Assembly: GCA_001890945.1 (NCBI GenBank)
Contig: MLAX01000002.1
Location: forward strand, 310,001 to 374,000
Source of the DNA: Alphaproteobacteria bacterium AO1-B
Lineage (GTDB): Bacteria > Pseudomonadota > Alphaproteobacteria > Rhizobiales > Stappiaceae
Direction of reading: 5' to 3'
Length of the DNA: 64,000 nucleotides
Below, piece after piece: positions 36,721 to 44,921 of this stretch. Each line of letters opens with the position of its first letter. The stretch's first letter is position 1. Position numbers and translations under genes: made by a program. Under the pieces are notes generated by a model that saw nothing but the letters and a program-made list of their open reading frames with translations, was not told the DNA's origin and did not search any database.

Positions 36721-37476
36721 TTATTGGGCGAAATAAGCGTCGATGATGCTTTGATACTCGCCGCTGTCGATCATGCCTTGCAGGACGGTGTCGAGTTCAT
36801 CCCGCATACCGGCCAGGTTGTTGGCTTTTGAAAAAGCAATGTAGGACGGAACAGAAGACAGCTCGGGCTCGAGCTCTGCGACTTTCTCCAGACCGCCCAG
36901 GTTTTTCAGGTGATGCATGGCGCCGTACTTGTTCATGATGACGGCATCGATCCGCCCACCCATGAGTTTCTTGATGTTGTTGGAGCTTTCCGGGGCGTAG
37001 TCGAGAGACGTCAAAACACCTGATTTGATAGCGTCATCGACCGTGCCGCCGTAGCTCAACCCGTCGACGAGGCCGATCGAGACATCACTTAAGCTGTCCA
37101 TGCTGCCATCAAATGCAACGCTCTTGTCCTTGTTGACCCAAACGGAGACGACTTGCGGCATCAGAACGGTTTTGGAATAGTCGAGGAAGGTTTCCCGTTC
37201 GGCGGTCTTATAGGCGGTGAATATGGCATCGGCATCGCCGGTCTCGACCATCTTCAAAGACCGTTTCCAAGGCAAAACCTCAATGCTGATGTCCGCGTTC
37301 ATTTTGGCAAATGCCTCGCGCAGGATGCGCACGACGATGCCGTCGGCATCAGATCCGGCCTCATACTGGTAGGGCGGGTACTCAAGGGTCACAAGTCTGA
37401 CGGTTTCTGCTTTGACCGCTGTTGCGCCGAATGCCAGTCCCATTGCAATCAGAGTAATGTGTGCGAGTCGCTTCAT
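36721..37476 (-). CDS. Periplasmic substrate-binding protein (SBP_bac_3 type), paralogue A
   Basis: 251 residues with a cleavable signal peptide (MKRLAHITLIAMGLAFGATAVKAE). Binding-protein family 3 features: RLVTLEYPPYQYEAGSDADGIVVRILREAF, EVLPWKRSLKMVETGDADAIFTAYKTAERE, DVSIGLVDGLSYGGTVDDAI and YIAFSKANNLAGMRDELDTVL. No ABC permease or ATPase gene is nearby, so it may be an orphan binding protein or a sensor partner. GGAGG is 6 nt before the ATG. A clear tandem paralogue lies 75 bp upstream on the same strand. Confidence 0.9.
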   Translation of the reverse strand: MKRLAHITLIAMGLAFGATAVKAETVRLVTLEYPPYQYEAGSDADGIVVRILREAFAKMNADISIEVLPWKRSLKMVETGDADAIFTAYKTAERETFLDYSKTVLMPQVVSVWVNKDKSVAFDGSMDSLSDVSIGLVDGLSYGGTVDDAIKSGVLTSLDYAPESSNNIKKLMGGRIDAVIMNKYGAMHHLKNLGGLEKVAELEPELSSVPSYIAFSKANNLAGMRDELDTVLQGMIDSGEYQSIIDAYFAQ

Positions 37477-37551
37477 GCGTGCCTCCATCCGTGGCTATGA
37501 CGCCCAGACTGCGGGCATCGGGTGTCGCGAACCGCCATAGCGGCGGATACT

Positions 37552-38337
37552 TTAGAACTCCGTTTTTACCGTTTTCTCCGCGAAGTAATCGTCGATGATC
37601 CGCGCATAGTCGCCAGAGGCGATCATGGTCTCCAAAACCTGGTCGAATTGATCTCTAAGAGCGGTATGATTTCTAAGTTTCGAGAAGGCCACATAGGAGG
37701 GAACCGAAGAGATTTCGGGCGTCAGTTCTTTGACCCGTTCAAAGCCGTCTTGAAGGTGCAAATGGTGCAGGGCGCCGTAGCGGTTCATGATGACCACGGA
37801 TGTGCGACCTGCAAGCAGCTTCTTTATGTTCTGCGCGCTGTCCGGCGCATACTCCAAGTGTTTCAAAGCACCGCTCTTGAGCGCCCGGTCGGCCTTTTCG
37901 CCGTAGCTGACACCAAGAACCAGACCAATGGAAACATCTGCAAGGCTTTCCATTGTTCCATCGTAGGCAACTTCGGTTTCTTGAAGCGCCCATAGGGAGA
38001 CCGTCTGCGGGATTAGCACCTTTTTGGAATAGTCGAGATACTTCAGCCGCTCAGGGGTCTCATATACGGTGAAAATGCCGTCGACCTGGCCTTTTTTGGC
38101 CATGAGTTGAGCGCGCTTCCATGGAAGGACCGTGATTTCTATGTCCCGTCCCAGCTTCTCAAAAGCGTGGTGAAGCAAGCGGACGACGATGCCGTCTACC
38201 TTTTCGCCATCCTGATATTCGTAAGGCGGATATTGAAGCGTAACGAGTTGCAAAGGTGTTGCGGCGGCGGACAGGATTAGAGCCAGCAAGAACGCTGCAG
38301 AAAGAACAAACTTCCGGAACAAATATCCTGTCATCAT
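37552..38337 (-). CDS. Periplasmic substrate-binding protein (SBP_bac_3 type), paralogue B
   Basis: 261 residues with signal peptide (about 1-27, LSAAFLLALILSAAAT). Aligns along its length with paralogue A (RLVTLEYPPY/LVTLQYPPYEYQ, EVLPWKR/TVLPWKRAQLMAKKG, DYSKKVLIPQTVSLW, ADVSIGLVLGVSYG, YAPDSAQNIKKLLAGRT, FEKVKELTPEISSVPSYVAFSKL). Together they are a tandem duplication that has diverged. Again no transporter genes adjoin. Possible ligands include amino acids or other small polar compounds. Confidence 0.9.
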   Translation of the reverse strand: MMTGYLFRKFVLSAAFLLALILSAAATPLQLVTLQYPPYEYQDGEKVDGIVVRLLHHAFEKLGRDIEITVLPWKRAQLMAKKGQVDGIFTVYETPERLKYLDYSKKVLIPQTVSLWALQETEVAYDGTMESLADVSIGLVLGVSYGEKADRALKSGALKHLEYAPDSAQNIKKLLAGRTSVVIMNRYGALHHLHLQDGFERVKELTPEISSVPSYVAFSKLRNHTALRDQFDQVLETMIASGDYARIIDDYFAEKTVKTEF

Positions 38338-38564
38338 GCTATCGATCTGCTGTTCTCGTCATGAGTTGGACAAGCAGTTTCGATAGATTTTGAATTAAAT
38401 TTGGTTTACGAGGCAGTCCGCCGCACTTTTGAATTACATCACTATTTATGAGATCTTGAACTGATCGCTCAGTACTCCAAGAAAGCCATGTATTTCAAAA
38501 TGATATGCGGAAATGACTAGATGAAGGTATTCGCCTTGTCTCCCACGCCCTTTGAATTTTATCA

Positions 38565-39041
38565 TCAGCACTTTTGAGGTGCGGCCTTTTCAAAAGGGAC
38601 GTCCGTTTCCTTGAGCGATGCTTCGACGATCCCCATTGGCTGAAAGGGTGGTTCTGTCTGCATTCCAAGATTTGCCATGTGGATCGTGTAACAGCCTGAG
38701 AAAACGACAGTGGAGCCATCGGTCTTGGTGGTGTTGAGTGCGACCGGAAGGCCCCAATAAATCTGACCGGCACCGGGATCAGGCTCGGTCGGGCCATACG
38801 TCACTTCAACACTTTTGGTGTCCGCATAACCTTCCGACCAAGACTTGAAATCCTTGGGCGCCATGTCCTTTTGAAAATAGCTGTAAGCTTGAACATAAAG
38901 CTGGTTGCTGATGGCATAATAATAGCTTTGGACCAGTTTTTGGGGCGTCGACCGATCGTCCAGATATGTCCAGTCTTCGCCATGCGCGGCACTTGCAAGC
39001 ATGCCGGCGGTCAAAGCTGCGATAAGGCCGTTTCGTGTCAT
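38565..39041 (-). CDS. Exported protein of unknown function
   Basis: 158 residues from the ATG at 39041 (a second ATG at 39047 is 6 nt upstream; GGAG spacing fits 39041 better). Signal peptide MTRNGLIAALTAGMLASAAHGE. The body (TPQKLVQSYYYAISNQLYVQAYSYFQK, WSEGYADTKSVEVTYG, VFSGCYTIHMAN) looks like a small periplasmic NTF2-like or lipocalin-like domain, but no family is certain. Divergent from the ferric reductase-like gene at 39254. Confidence 0.72.
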   Translation of the reverse strand: MTRNGLIAALTAGMLASAAHGEDWTYLDDRSTPQKLVQSYYYAISNQLYVQAYSYFQKDMAPKDFKSWSEGYADTKSVEVTYGPTEPDPGAGQIYWGLPVALNTTKTDGSTVVFSGCYTIHMANLGMQTEPPFQPMGIVEASLKETDVPFEKAAPQKC

Positions 39042-39253
39042 GTGCATGTCTCCAGATGAGTTTTGACCAAGCGTTGGGTCACCAAGTGCCTGCCAGGTGT
39101 CGATAAACGTTTTATATAAATACCAGAAAATCAGTCCGATAATCTTTTGTTGGCCCACCCCCGGTCTTGCCACCGTCATGGAGCTCTTCTAAGGCAGAGT
39201 GCATCTGCCCTCGCGTTTTGCAGAGCCAAAAGCCAAGAAGACGGAACTCTCCA

Positions 39254-40597
39254 ATGCGCCCACTCGGCCTTGTCCTCATTGCACTTGCGGTCCTGATACC
39301 GGTTTATTGGTTTGTGCCGATCGCCTCCGAGCGGGACCCAGTTGCCTTGTTCAGCCAATATCTTGGCTCCGCCGCTCTCATCCTGATGGGCATCAATCAA
39401 TTTGTCGCCACGAGGGCCCCGGGTTTGGAGATCGTTTTTGGTCCTCTTGACCGGATTTTCGTGCTGCACAAGTGGCTGGGTGTCATAGCGCTTGTCGCCA
39501 TGGGGCTGCATGACATCATTGACGCGGAGATGAGCGGGTTGCGCGGCGGGACGTTCTCCGGAATTGCCGAAGATATCGGTGAGATCAGCCTTTATGGCTT
39601 GATGATCCTGATCCTGGCCTCTGTCATCACCTTCATTCCCTATCACCTTTGGAAATGGAGCCACCGCATCATCGGGGTGTTCTTCTTTCTCGGAGCATTT
39701 CATTTCTTCTTCATTGCAAAGCCCTTTTCCAACCTCGACCCGCTTGGGCTCTATGTTTCGGCATTCTGCGGCCTAGGAATAGTTTCCTATATCTGGATGT
39801 CTGTCGTTCGTCCGATGGCACCACGTGGTCACAGATATGAAGTGGATCTTGTCCGTCGGGTCGGCGGGTTGACGGAGCTGGTCTTGGTGCCCAAGGGGCG
39901 CGGGATGCGGCATAAGCCGGGGCAATTTGCTTTTCTGTCGATCGATGGTGGCGGACTTGGGGAGGAGCACCCCTTTACGCTCAGCGGCGCGCCGACAGAC
40001 GACAAGGTTCTGAGGTTTTCCATCAAGGATCTTGGCGATTACACCGACCGGCTGCAAAGAACGGTTCAGCCGGGCATGGGCGCGATCGTGTCGGGTCCAT
40101 TTGGGCATTTTTCGATGCCCCGTGGTCGGGATCCTCAGGTGTGGATTGGGGCAGGGATCGGAATTACGCCGTTTCTGGCCTTTGCGGAAAGCCTCAAAGG
40201 CCGCGAGACCGGTCCGGTAAAGCTCTATTATTGTGTCCGGGAGCGGGACGACATTCCTTATGCGGTCGAACTGGAGCGGCTGGCTGAAGAGGTGGATACG
40301 CTGGAGCTGATCATCGTCAACTCCGCGGAGGGCATCCGGCTGACTGCGGACCGCATCGTGTCTGACCTTGGCGGCGATGTTGAGAATGCGCACGTCTTCT
40401 TTTGCGGGCCTGTGCCTATGCGCAAGGCGCTCAGATCCGGTCTGGTTCTTAAGGGGCTCAAGGCGTCCAGGTTCCACTTTGAGGAATTTGAGATGCGCAC
40501 CGGAATTGGCCTCCAGGCGCTTGCCGTGTGGCTTTGGGATCGCGGTATCTATGAAGTGGAAAAACGGGTTTCCAGAAAAGTCGAACCTGCCGAATAA
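39254..40597 (+). CDS. Ferric-reductase-like transmembrane flavoprotein
   Basis: 447 residues. N-terminal half: about six membrane helices with heme-type histidines (LHKWLGVIALVAMGLHDIID, KWSHRIIGVFFFLGAFHFFFI), as in the ferric reductase/NADPH oxidase domain. C-terminal half: FAD-binding ferredoxin-reductase fold with EEHPFTLSGAPTD and NAD-binding fold with WIGAGIGITPFLAFAE and FFCGPVPMRKALR. Such proteins move electrons from NAD(P)H across the membrane, to ferric chelates or to a periplasmic reductase. The ATG at 39254 is the best start; an earlier ATG would add 29 unrelated residues. Confidence 0.9.
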   Translation: MRPLGLVLIALAVLIPVYWFVPIASERDPVALFSQYLGSAALILMGINQFVATRAPGLEIVFGPLDRIFVLHKWLGVIALVAMGLHDIIDAEMSGLRGGTFSGIAEDIGEISLYGLMILILASVITFIPYHLWKWSHRIIGVFFFLGAFHFFFIAKPFSNLDPLGLYVSAFCGLGIVSYIWMSVVRPMAPRGHRYEVDLVRRVGGLTELVLVPKGRGMRHKPGQFAFLSIDGGGLGEEHPFTLSGAPTDDKVLRFSIKDLGDYTDRLQRTVQPGMGAIVSGPFGHFSMPRGRDPQVWIGAGIGITPFLAFAESLKGRETGPVKLYYCVRERDDIPYAVELERLAEEVDTLELIIVNSAEGIRLTADRIVSDLGGDVENAHVFFCGPVPMRKALRSGLVLKGLKASRFHFEEFEMRTGIGLQALAVWLWDRGIYEVEKRVSRKVEPAE

Positions 40598-40697
40598 GAC
40601 GATCTACCCTGCGAACACACTTGCATCAGAACTGCTTTGACGTTTACGTAAGTCAAAGAGATAGAATTATTGCAAGTTGAATGGATTGGGGGAGCCG

Positions 40698-41123
40698 ATG
40701 CAGCCGATCATGAGCGCTGATGAAATCATGGGGATGCTGGACGAGGTTTTTCCTCAAATCCATGCCGATGGCCGCATCTACGCAATCGAGAGTGTCGAGC
40801 CCGGCGCAGCCGTGCTGCGCCTGTCAGCCAATGAACGGCATTTGCGCCCCGGTGGCACCGTCTCCGGCCCGACGATGATGGCAATGGCGGACTTTGCGGC
40901 CTATGTCGTCATTCTGGCGCATATCGGGCCGCAGGCCTTGGCTGTCACCACCAATCTCAACATCAATTTCTTGAGAAAGCCGGAGCCGGGCGATCTGCTG
41001 GCAACCTGCCGTCTTTTGAAACTCGGAAAACGATTGGCCGTGGTCGACTGCGCGATTGCCGGGGAGGGACAGGACGATATGGTTGCCCATGCAACGGCCA
41101 CCTATTCAATCCCTCCGCGGTAA
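40698..41123 (+). CDS. PaaI-family hotdog thioesterase
   Basis: 141 residues of the hotdog fold. The catalytic region is LRPGGTVSGPTMMAMADFAAYVVILAHIG, with TTNLNINFLRKPEPGDLLATCRLLKLGKRLAVVDCAI, typical of PaaI/4HBT-type acyl-CoA thioesterases. I choose the ATG at 40698 (GGGGGAG just upstream) over the TTG at 40677. Likely hydrolyses a short- or aromatic-acyl-CoA; substrate unknown. Confidence 0.88.
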   Translation: MQPIMSADEIMGMLDEVFPQIHADGRIYAIESVEPGAAVLRLSANERHLRPGGTVSGPTMMAMADFAAYVVILAHIGPQALAVTTNLNINFLRKPEPGDLLATCRLLKLGKRLAVVDCAIAGEGQDDMVAHATATYSIPPR

Positions 41124-41147
41124 TCGACAATAATACTCCGGAATGTG

Positions 41148-42416
41148 TCAGGCGCTTTTTTGAGCAGCTTCATCCTTGAAAAGCCCTTCCAGATCTTCTG
41201 AGTATTCAACGACCTGGTTGCGCCCGCCGCGTTTGGCCGCGTAGACCGCCAAGTCCGCGCGGTGCAGGGCGAGATCTTCCGTGTCTCCATCGCGCGAGAG
41301 ATAAGCACCAACGCTCAAGCTGGGTGTGTAGCTGTTGCCTTCGTGGGTGCAGGGCGTCTTGGCGCCTTCCATGACGCGCTGCCAGAGCCCCCGGAAGTCC
41401 TCTTTCGTAATGTTCCGGCACAGGATCACGAACTCATCCCCACCATAGCGGCCAACGACATCGTCTTTGAGGCGGATACTGGATTTCAGCACATCCGCGA
41501 TATGCTTCAAAAGGATATCACCACAGGCGTGGCCGTATTTGTCATTGACCTGTTTGAAATAGTCCACGTCAACAAAGAGAATGCCGGTTCCGGCCGCCCT
41601 GTCGGGATCGATGAACAGTGCCTTTAAATGCTGCGTCGTCGAGTTGCGGTTGAAAACCCCGGTCAGCTGATCATACCGCGTCAACTCAAGCATGCGCTTG
41701 TCGTTTTGCATAAGTTGTTGGGTCCGGCGCACGAATGCACCGATCGGAAACAGAAGAACGAGCACGGTTCCGGCGACGAGGTATATGCTGACCTCCTGAA
41801 AGGTTTCTTCCAAAGCTTCTTCAAAAGCGCTGGCATCAACATAAAGCTCGATCGTGCCAACCTTTTCGCCGGAAGAGGTGATCGCGGGCACATACGCCTC
41901 GATATAGGTCTCCGGAACCCGAGGATCGCCATCCGTCCGCTCGTCATTGTCATCGTGATGAACCTCGATGACAGGTTGTCCCGTCTCGAAGGCGCGAACA
42001 GCGTTCTCGTTGGGTGCGTCGCCGTAGTTGCTGTCCCGGTCCAGGCTCCCGTTTGACAGGAAGGTCTGCCTGCCTTCTTCGTCAAAGAGCTGAAAGCGGA
42101 TGATGTTCACCAGTGCAAAGGAGTCTTCCAGACGGTTGATATCGTCCATATCGCCTTTGCCTGTCTGGATCAGTTCAATTGCAGACGGCGTGGTTTCCAG
42201 GAAATTGTGGGACCAATTGAGCGCCCGTTCCTCAGCGTTGCGCTTGATTGCTTCCTGGACCTGCCAGTCTATAAGGGTGTCCAGTGCAATCCACACGATG
42301 CCGATCAGGGCCAGCGTTCCCGTGGCTGCGGCAAGAAGCGTATAGCGGTGTTGTTCATACAAACGCGTGACGTTCATCAGGGTTTCCCAGTCATATCCGA
42401 GGGAGATCGTAGCCAT
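41148..42416 (-). CDS. Membrane diguanylate cyclase (GGDEF)
   Basis: 422 residues. Helix 1 about 25-48, a periplasmic sensor region about 50-215 (QVQEAIKRNAEERALNW, ETYIEAYVPAITSSGEKVGTIELYVDASAF, single-Cache-like), helix 2 about 208-230 and a GGDEF domain about 250-420. The active site is intact, VVGRYGGDEFVILC, with FVDVDYFKQVNDKYGHACGD. The inhibitory RxxD site is displaced: the residue nine before the first active-site Gly is Leu, not Arg (RLKDD). It would make c-di-GMP in response to an extracytoplasmic signal. The start could also be the M at residue 14. Confidence 0.92.
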   Translation of the reverse strand: MATISLGYDWETLMNVTRLYEQHRYTLLAAATGTLALIGIVWIALDTLIDWQVQEAIKRNAEERALNWSHNFLETTPSAIELIQTGKGDMDDINRLEDSFALVNIIRFQLFDEEGRQTFLSNGSLDRDSNYGDAPNENAVRAFETGQPVIEVHHDDNDERTDGDPRVPETYIEAYVPAITSSGEKVGTIELYVDASAFEEALEETFQEVSIYLVAGTVLVLLFPIGAFVRRTQQLMQNDKRMLELTRYDQLTGVFNRNSTTQHLKALFIDPDRAAGTGILFVDVDYFKQVNDKYGHACGDILLKHIADVLKSSIRLKDDVVGRYGGDEFVILCRNITKEDFRGLWQRVMEGAKTPCTHEGNSYTPSLSVGAYLSRDGDTEDLALHRADLAVYAAKRGGRNQVVEYSEDLEGLFKDEAAQKSA

Positions 42417-42721
42417 CGACCGCTTAAGGGCGCGTAAAATAGCGGAAAATTGAATGCTGCCAATTCCAGCGCTTTGGTCTCACCGACGCTGCAGGATGAC
42501 GATAAGCCATCAAAAGACGCAAAAAAGATGCGGTACTATAATACCGTTTTTTTAAATATCTGATTTTATTGTGTTATTTTTAACATTGCGCGAATAAAGG
42601 TTCTTGACGCCCAATTTGGACAGGCGTATAAGCTCGATCCGAACGAATTGAAGGTCCGTTCGCTGTGCTTGTTGAAAGCCGCGCGGGCCTTTTCTTTAAC
42701 CTGAACTCATGGATCGAACTC
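42417..42721 (+). promoter_or_regulatory. rplM promoter and leader
   Basis: A clear sigma70-type promoter is TTGACG (42604-42609), 17-nt spacer, TATAAG (42627-42632), upstream of the L13 gene. The remaining leader holds a small stem GAAAGCC...GGCCTTTTC (42673-42697), followed by T-rich sequence, just before the ribosome-binding region. This could be an attenuator in the L13 leader but is not proven. No gene is supported in this spacer. Confidence 0.7.
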
Positions 42722-43189
42722 ATGAAGACCTTCTCTGCCAAGCCGGCCGAGGTCGAGAAAAAGTGGATCTTGATCGACGCAGAAGGCATGGTTGTTGGCC
42801 GTTTGGCTGCCTACATCGCCAACCATCTGCGCGGCAAGCACCTGCCGACCTACACGCCGCACGTCGACACCGGTGACAATGTCATCGTCATCAACGCCGA
42901 CAAAGTGGTTCTGACCGGCCGCAAGTACGACAACAAGAAGTACTACTGGCACACCGGCCACCCGGGCGGCATCAAAGAGCGTACAGCACGCGGCATTCTC
43001 GAAGGCCGTTTTCCGGAGCGGGTTCTGGAAAAAGCTGTTCAGCGCATGATGCCGGGCGGTCCGTTGTCCAACAAGCAGCTGTCCAACCTGAAGGTCTACG
43101 CTGGTCCGAACCATCCGCATGAAGCTCAGTCGCCGGAACTGGTCGACGTGAAGAGCCTCAACGCAAAAAATGACGGCAAGAGGGCTTAA
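42722..43189 (+). CDS. rplM: 50S ribosomal protein L13
   Basis: 155 residues, full length. Diagnostic stretches are [59 protein letters not shown] and [31 protein letters not shown]. The ATG at 42722 fits the conserved start MKTFSAKP; the longer frame adds unrelated residues. rpsI follows after 2 nt, the usual operon. Confidence 0.99.
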   Translation: MKTFSAKPAEVEKKWILIDAEGMVVGRLAAYIANHLRGKHLPTYTPHVDTGDNVIVINADKVVLTGRKYDNKKYYWHTGHPGGIKERTARGILEGRFPERVLEKAVQRMMPGGPLSNKQLSNLKVYAGPNHPHEAQSPELVDVKSLNAKNDGKRA

Positions 43190-43191
43190 CA

Positions 43192-43668
43192 ATGGCTGAG
43201 CTGCAATCCCTGGAAGAACTGGGCGGCGCGGTCGACACCGCAGCCCCTGAAGCTCCGGTCCATGTCCAGAAGCTGGACGCACAGGGCCGTGCATACGCAA
43301 CCGGCAAGCGTAAAGACGCGATCGCCCGCGTTTGGGTCAAGCCGGGTACCGGCAAGATCATCGTCAACAAGAAGGACTTCACCGAGTATTTCGCTCGTCC
43401 GGTTCTTCAGATGATCCTGAAACAGCCGCTGATGATCACCGAGCGTGATGGTCAGTTCGACATCGTTGCCACCGTTACCGGTGGTGGTCTGTCCGGTCAG
43501 GCGGGTGCTGTGCGCCACGGCCTGTCCAAGGCTCTGACCCACTACGAGCCGGAACTGCGTCCGATCTTGAAGAAGAACGGCTTCATCACACGCGACAGCC
43601 GTGTTGTTGAACGTAAGAAATTCGGCCGCGCGAAAGCTCGCCGGTCCTTCCAGTTCTCCAAGCGTTAA
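43192..43668 (+). CDS. rpsI: 30S ribosomal protein S9
   Basis: 158 residues. Typical alphaproteobacterial N-terminal extension ([21 protein letters not shown]) is followed by [44 protein letters not shown] and the C-terminal RRSFQFSKR, whose last arginine contacts tRNA at the P site. Cotranscribed with rplM and ended by the terminator at 43697. Confidence 0.99.
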   Translation: MAELQSLEELGGAVDTAAPEAPVHVQKLDAQGRAYATGKRKDAIARVWVKPGTGKIIVNKKDFTEYFARPVLQMILKQPLMITERDGQFDIVATVTGGGLSGQAGAVRHGLSKALTHYEPELRPILKKNGFITRDSRVVERKKFGRAKARRSFQFSKR

Positions 43669-43696
43669 TCGCTGGACCAACTGGTTCGAAGACTTC

Positions 43697-43728
43697 AAAG
43701 CCCGCCGGATCGCTCCGGCGGGCTTTTT
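43697..43728 (+). terminator. Rho-independent terminator of rplM-rpsI
   Basis: AAAGCCCGCCGGA / TCCGGCGGGCTTT stem with a 4-nt loop, followed by further T residues, about 28 nt after the rpsI stop codon. One of the clearest intrinsic terminators in the window. Confidence 0.95.
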
Positions 43729-44135
43729 GTATGACAGGACTGCAAAGCCGATTGAGCAGCCCTTCAGTTTTCCCGAACCGCGGCGATTTTCCCATTGCGA
43801 AACTCAGCGAAGTTCCCATCTACCTGAATGGCCATCTAATCGGCTGATGGACTGCAGAAATGGCCTACGAGCATGACATAGACCGTGCCCACGTGTTGGG
43901 CCTGCATTGCTTCTACGCCGCGACCCGAAGGCCAAAAATGTAACAATATTGGTTTATGGTTTTCTGCTTGGATGATGAGATTTCTTAAGGGCCCGATGGA
44001 TTGGATTTCTGATCCGATAAAGTTCCGGCAGATAGACTATGCGCGCGACATCCAGGCAATTTTTAGGACGGACCTGTGTCCCTCAAGAGCAGCACTTCCG
44101 GATAAAGACTCTGTCCCACATGAAAGACGCTGCCA
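43729..44135. other. Intergenic region after rpsI
   Basis: About 400 bp without a gene I can support. A short open frame with a start near 43885 (84 codons) has no ribosome-binding signal and no family features. No tRNA or repeat was seen. Confidence 0.35.
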
Positions 44136-44675
44136 ATGATGCCGGGAACTGGCCGTAAACGCCGCCGGTTGTTTCGCTGGTCATGGCGTCTGGCAAATTC
44201 CCGGTCAGGCAATATTGGTGTCGCGGTTGTCAGTTTCGCCGAAGCGACAGTGGTTCCTGTCCCGCTTGAGGCCGTTCTGGCTCCGCTCATGCTGCTCAAT
44301 CCCAAGCGCGGTTGGACTTTGGCCGCGATGGCAACGATCGGGTGTCTTGCAGCCGCGGCTGTCGGCTACGTGGTTGGCTGGCTGTTTTTTGAAAGTGTTG
44401 GCCTGCTCCTGATTGATACCTTCGGCTGGCAGGCTGGACTTGCGACAACGCAAGAATGGATGAAAGCTTACGGTTTCTTTGCCGTATTTGTCATTGGCGT
44501 CGTGCCAATACCATTCCAAACTGCCATGCTTTTGGCTGGGGCCACGGGAATGGCGTTCCCGTTGTTTATGTTGGCGGCAGCCTTGTCGCGCGGCGCGCGC
44601 TACTTCGGCTTGGCATTCGTAATGATCAAAACTTCCAGTCTGCGAAAGCGTCGCCGGGGTGTTAAGCCCGTGTAA
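44136..44675 (+). CDS. DedA/YqaA-like small membrane protein (SNARE-associated fold)
   Basis: 179 residues. Helices near 25-52, 58-85, 110-130 and 135-160. The DedA-type features EATVVPVPLEAVLAPLMLLNPKRG and a GVVPIPFQTAMLLAGATGMAFPLFMLAAALSRGARYFG stretch with the conserved Gly and Arg place it in the YqaA/DedA superfamily. Members affect membrane lipid balance or act as undecaprenyl/phospholipid carriers. The start is ATG 44136; the ribosome-binding site is weak. Basic N- and C-terminal ends. Confidence 0.85.
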   Translation: MMPGTGRKRRRLFRWSWRLANSRSGNIGVAVVSFAEATVVPVPLEAVLAPLMLLNPKRGWTLAAMATIGCLAAAAVGYVVGWLFFESVGLLLIDTFGWQAGLATTQEWMKAYGFFAVFVIGVVPIPFQTAMLLAGATGMAFPLFMLAAALSRGARYFGLAFVMIKTSSLRKRRRGVKPV

Positions 44676-44699
44676 TTGGTCGGCGTACCTTCTTAAGCC

Positions 44700-44912
44700 T
44701 CAAAGGTCCTGCGCCAAGCGCTGAACCTGTGCTCGGAAACATTTGTGGGCCGGGTCGTTTTGGTGACGTGGATGCCAGAGGAGGTCAACGTTAAAGACGG
44801 GGGCGAGAAGGGCGATAGACTACCCGCCACATTGCCCTCGTGGAGTTTGGCGAGACTGCTCGGCATCATGCACAGTGCATCGGAGATGGATAAAAGTGCT
44901 GGAGCAAGCCCA
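44700..44912 (-). pseudogene. Frameshifted LysR C-terminal remnant
   Basis: A 213-bp fragment matches, by eye at about three quarters identity, the last 214 bp of the intact LysR gene at 47756. The first part reads APALLSISDALCMMPSSLAKL, matching ALVSSSDALCMMPSRLAKL. The second part, in another frame, reads VDLLWHPRHQNDPAHKCFRA, matching IDLMWHPRRQNDPAHKWFRG, and both end before a stop. A single missing base (in the run GACGGGGG) causes the frameshift. It lacks the HTH domain entirely and lies directly next to the LuxR gene's 3' end. Confidence 0.85.
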
Positions 44913-44921
44913 GGTCTCAGA

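Noticed and set aside
43885..44139. 84-codon frame between rpsI and the DedA-like gene
   Set aside because: No start signal, no domain; amino-acid composition looks random.
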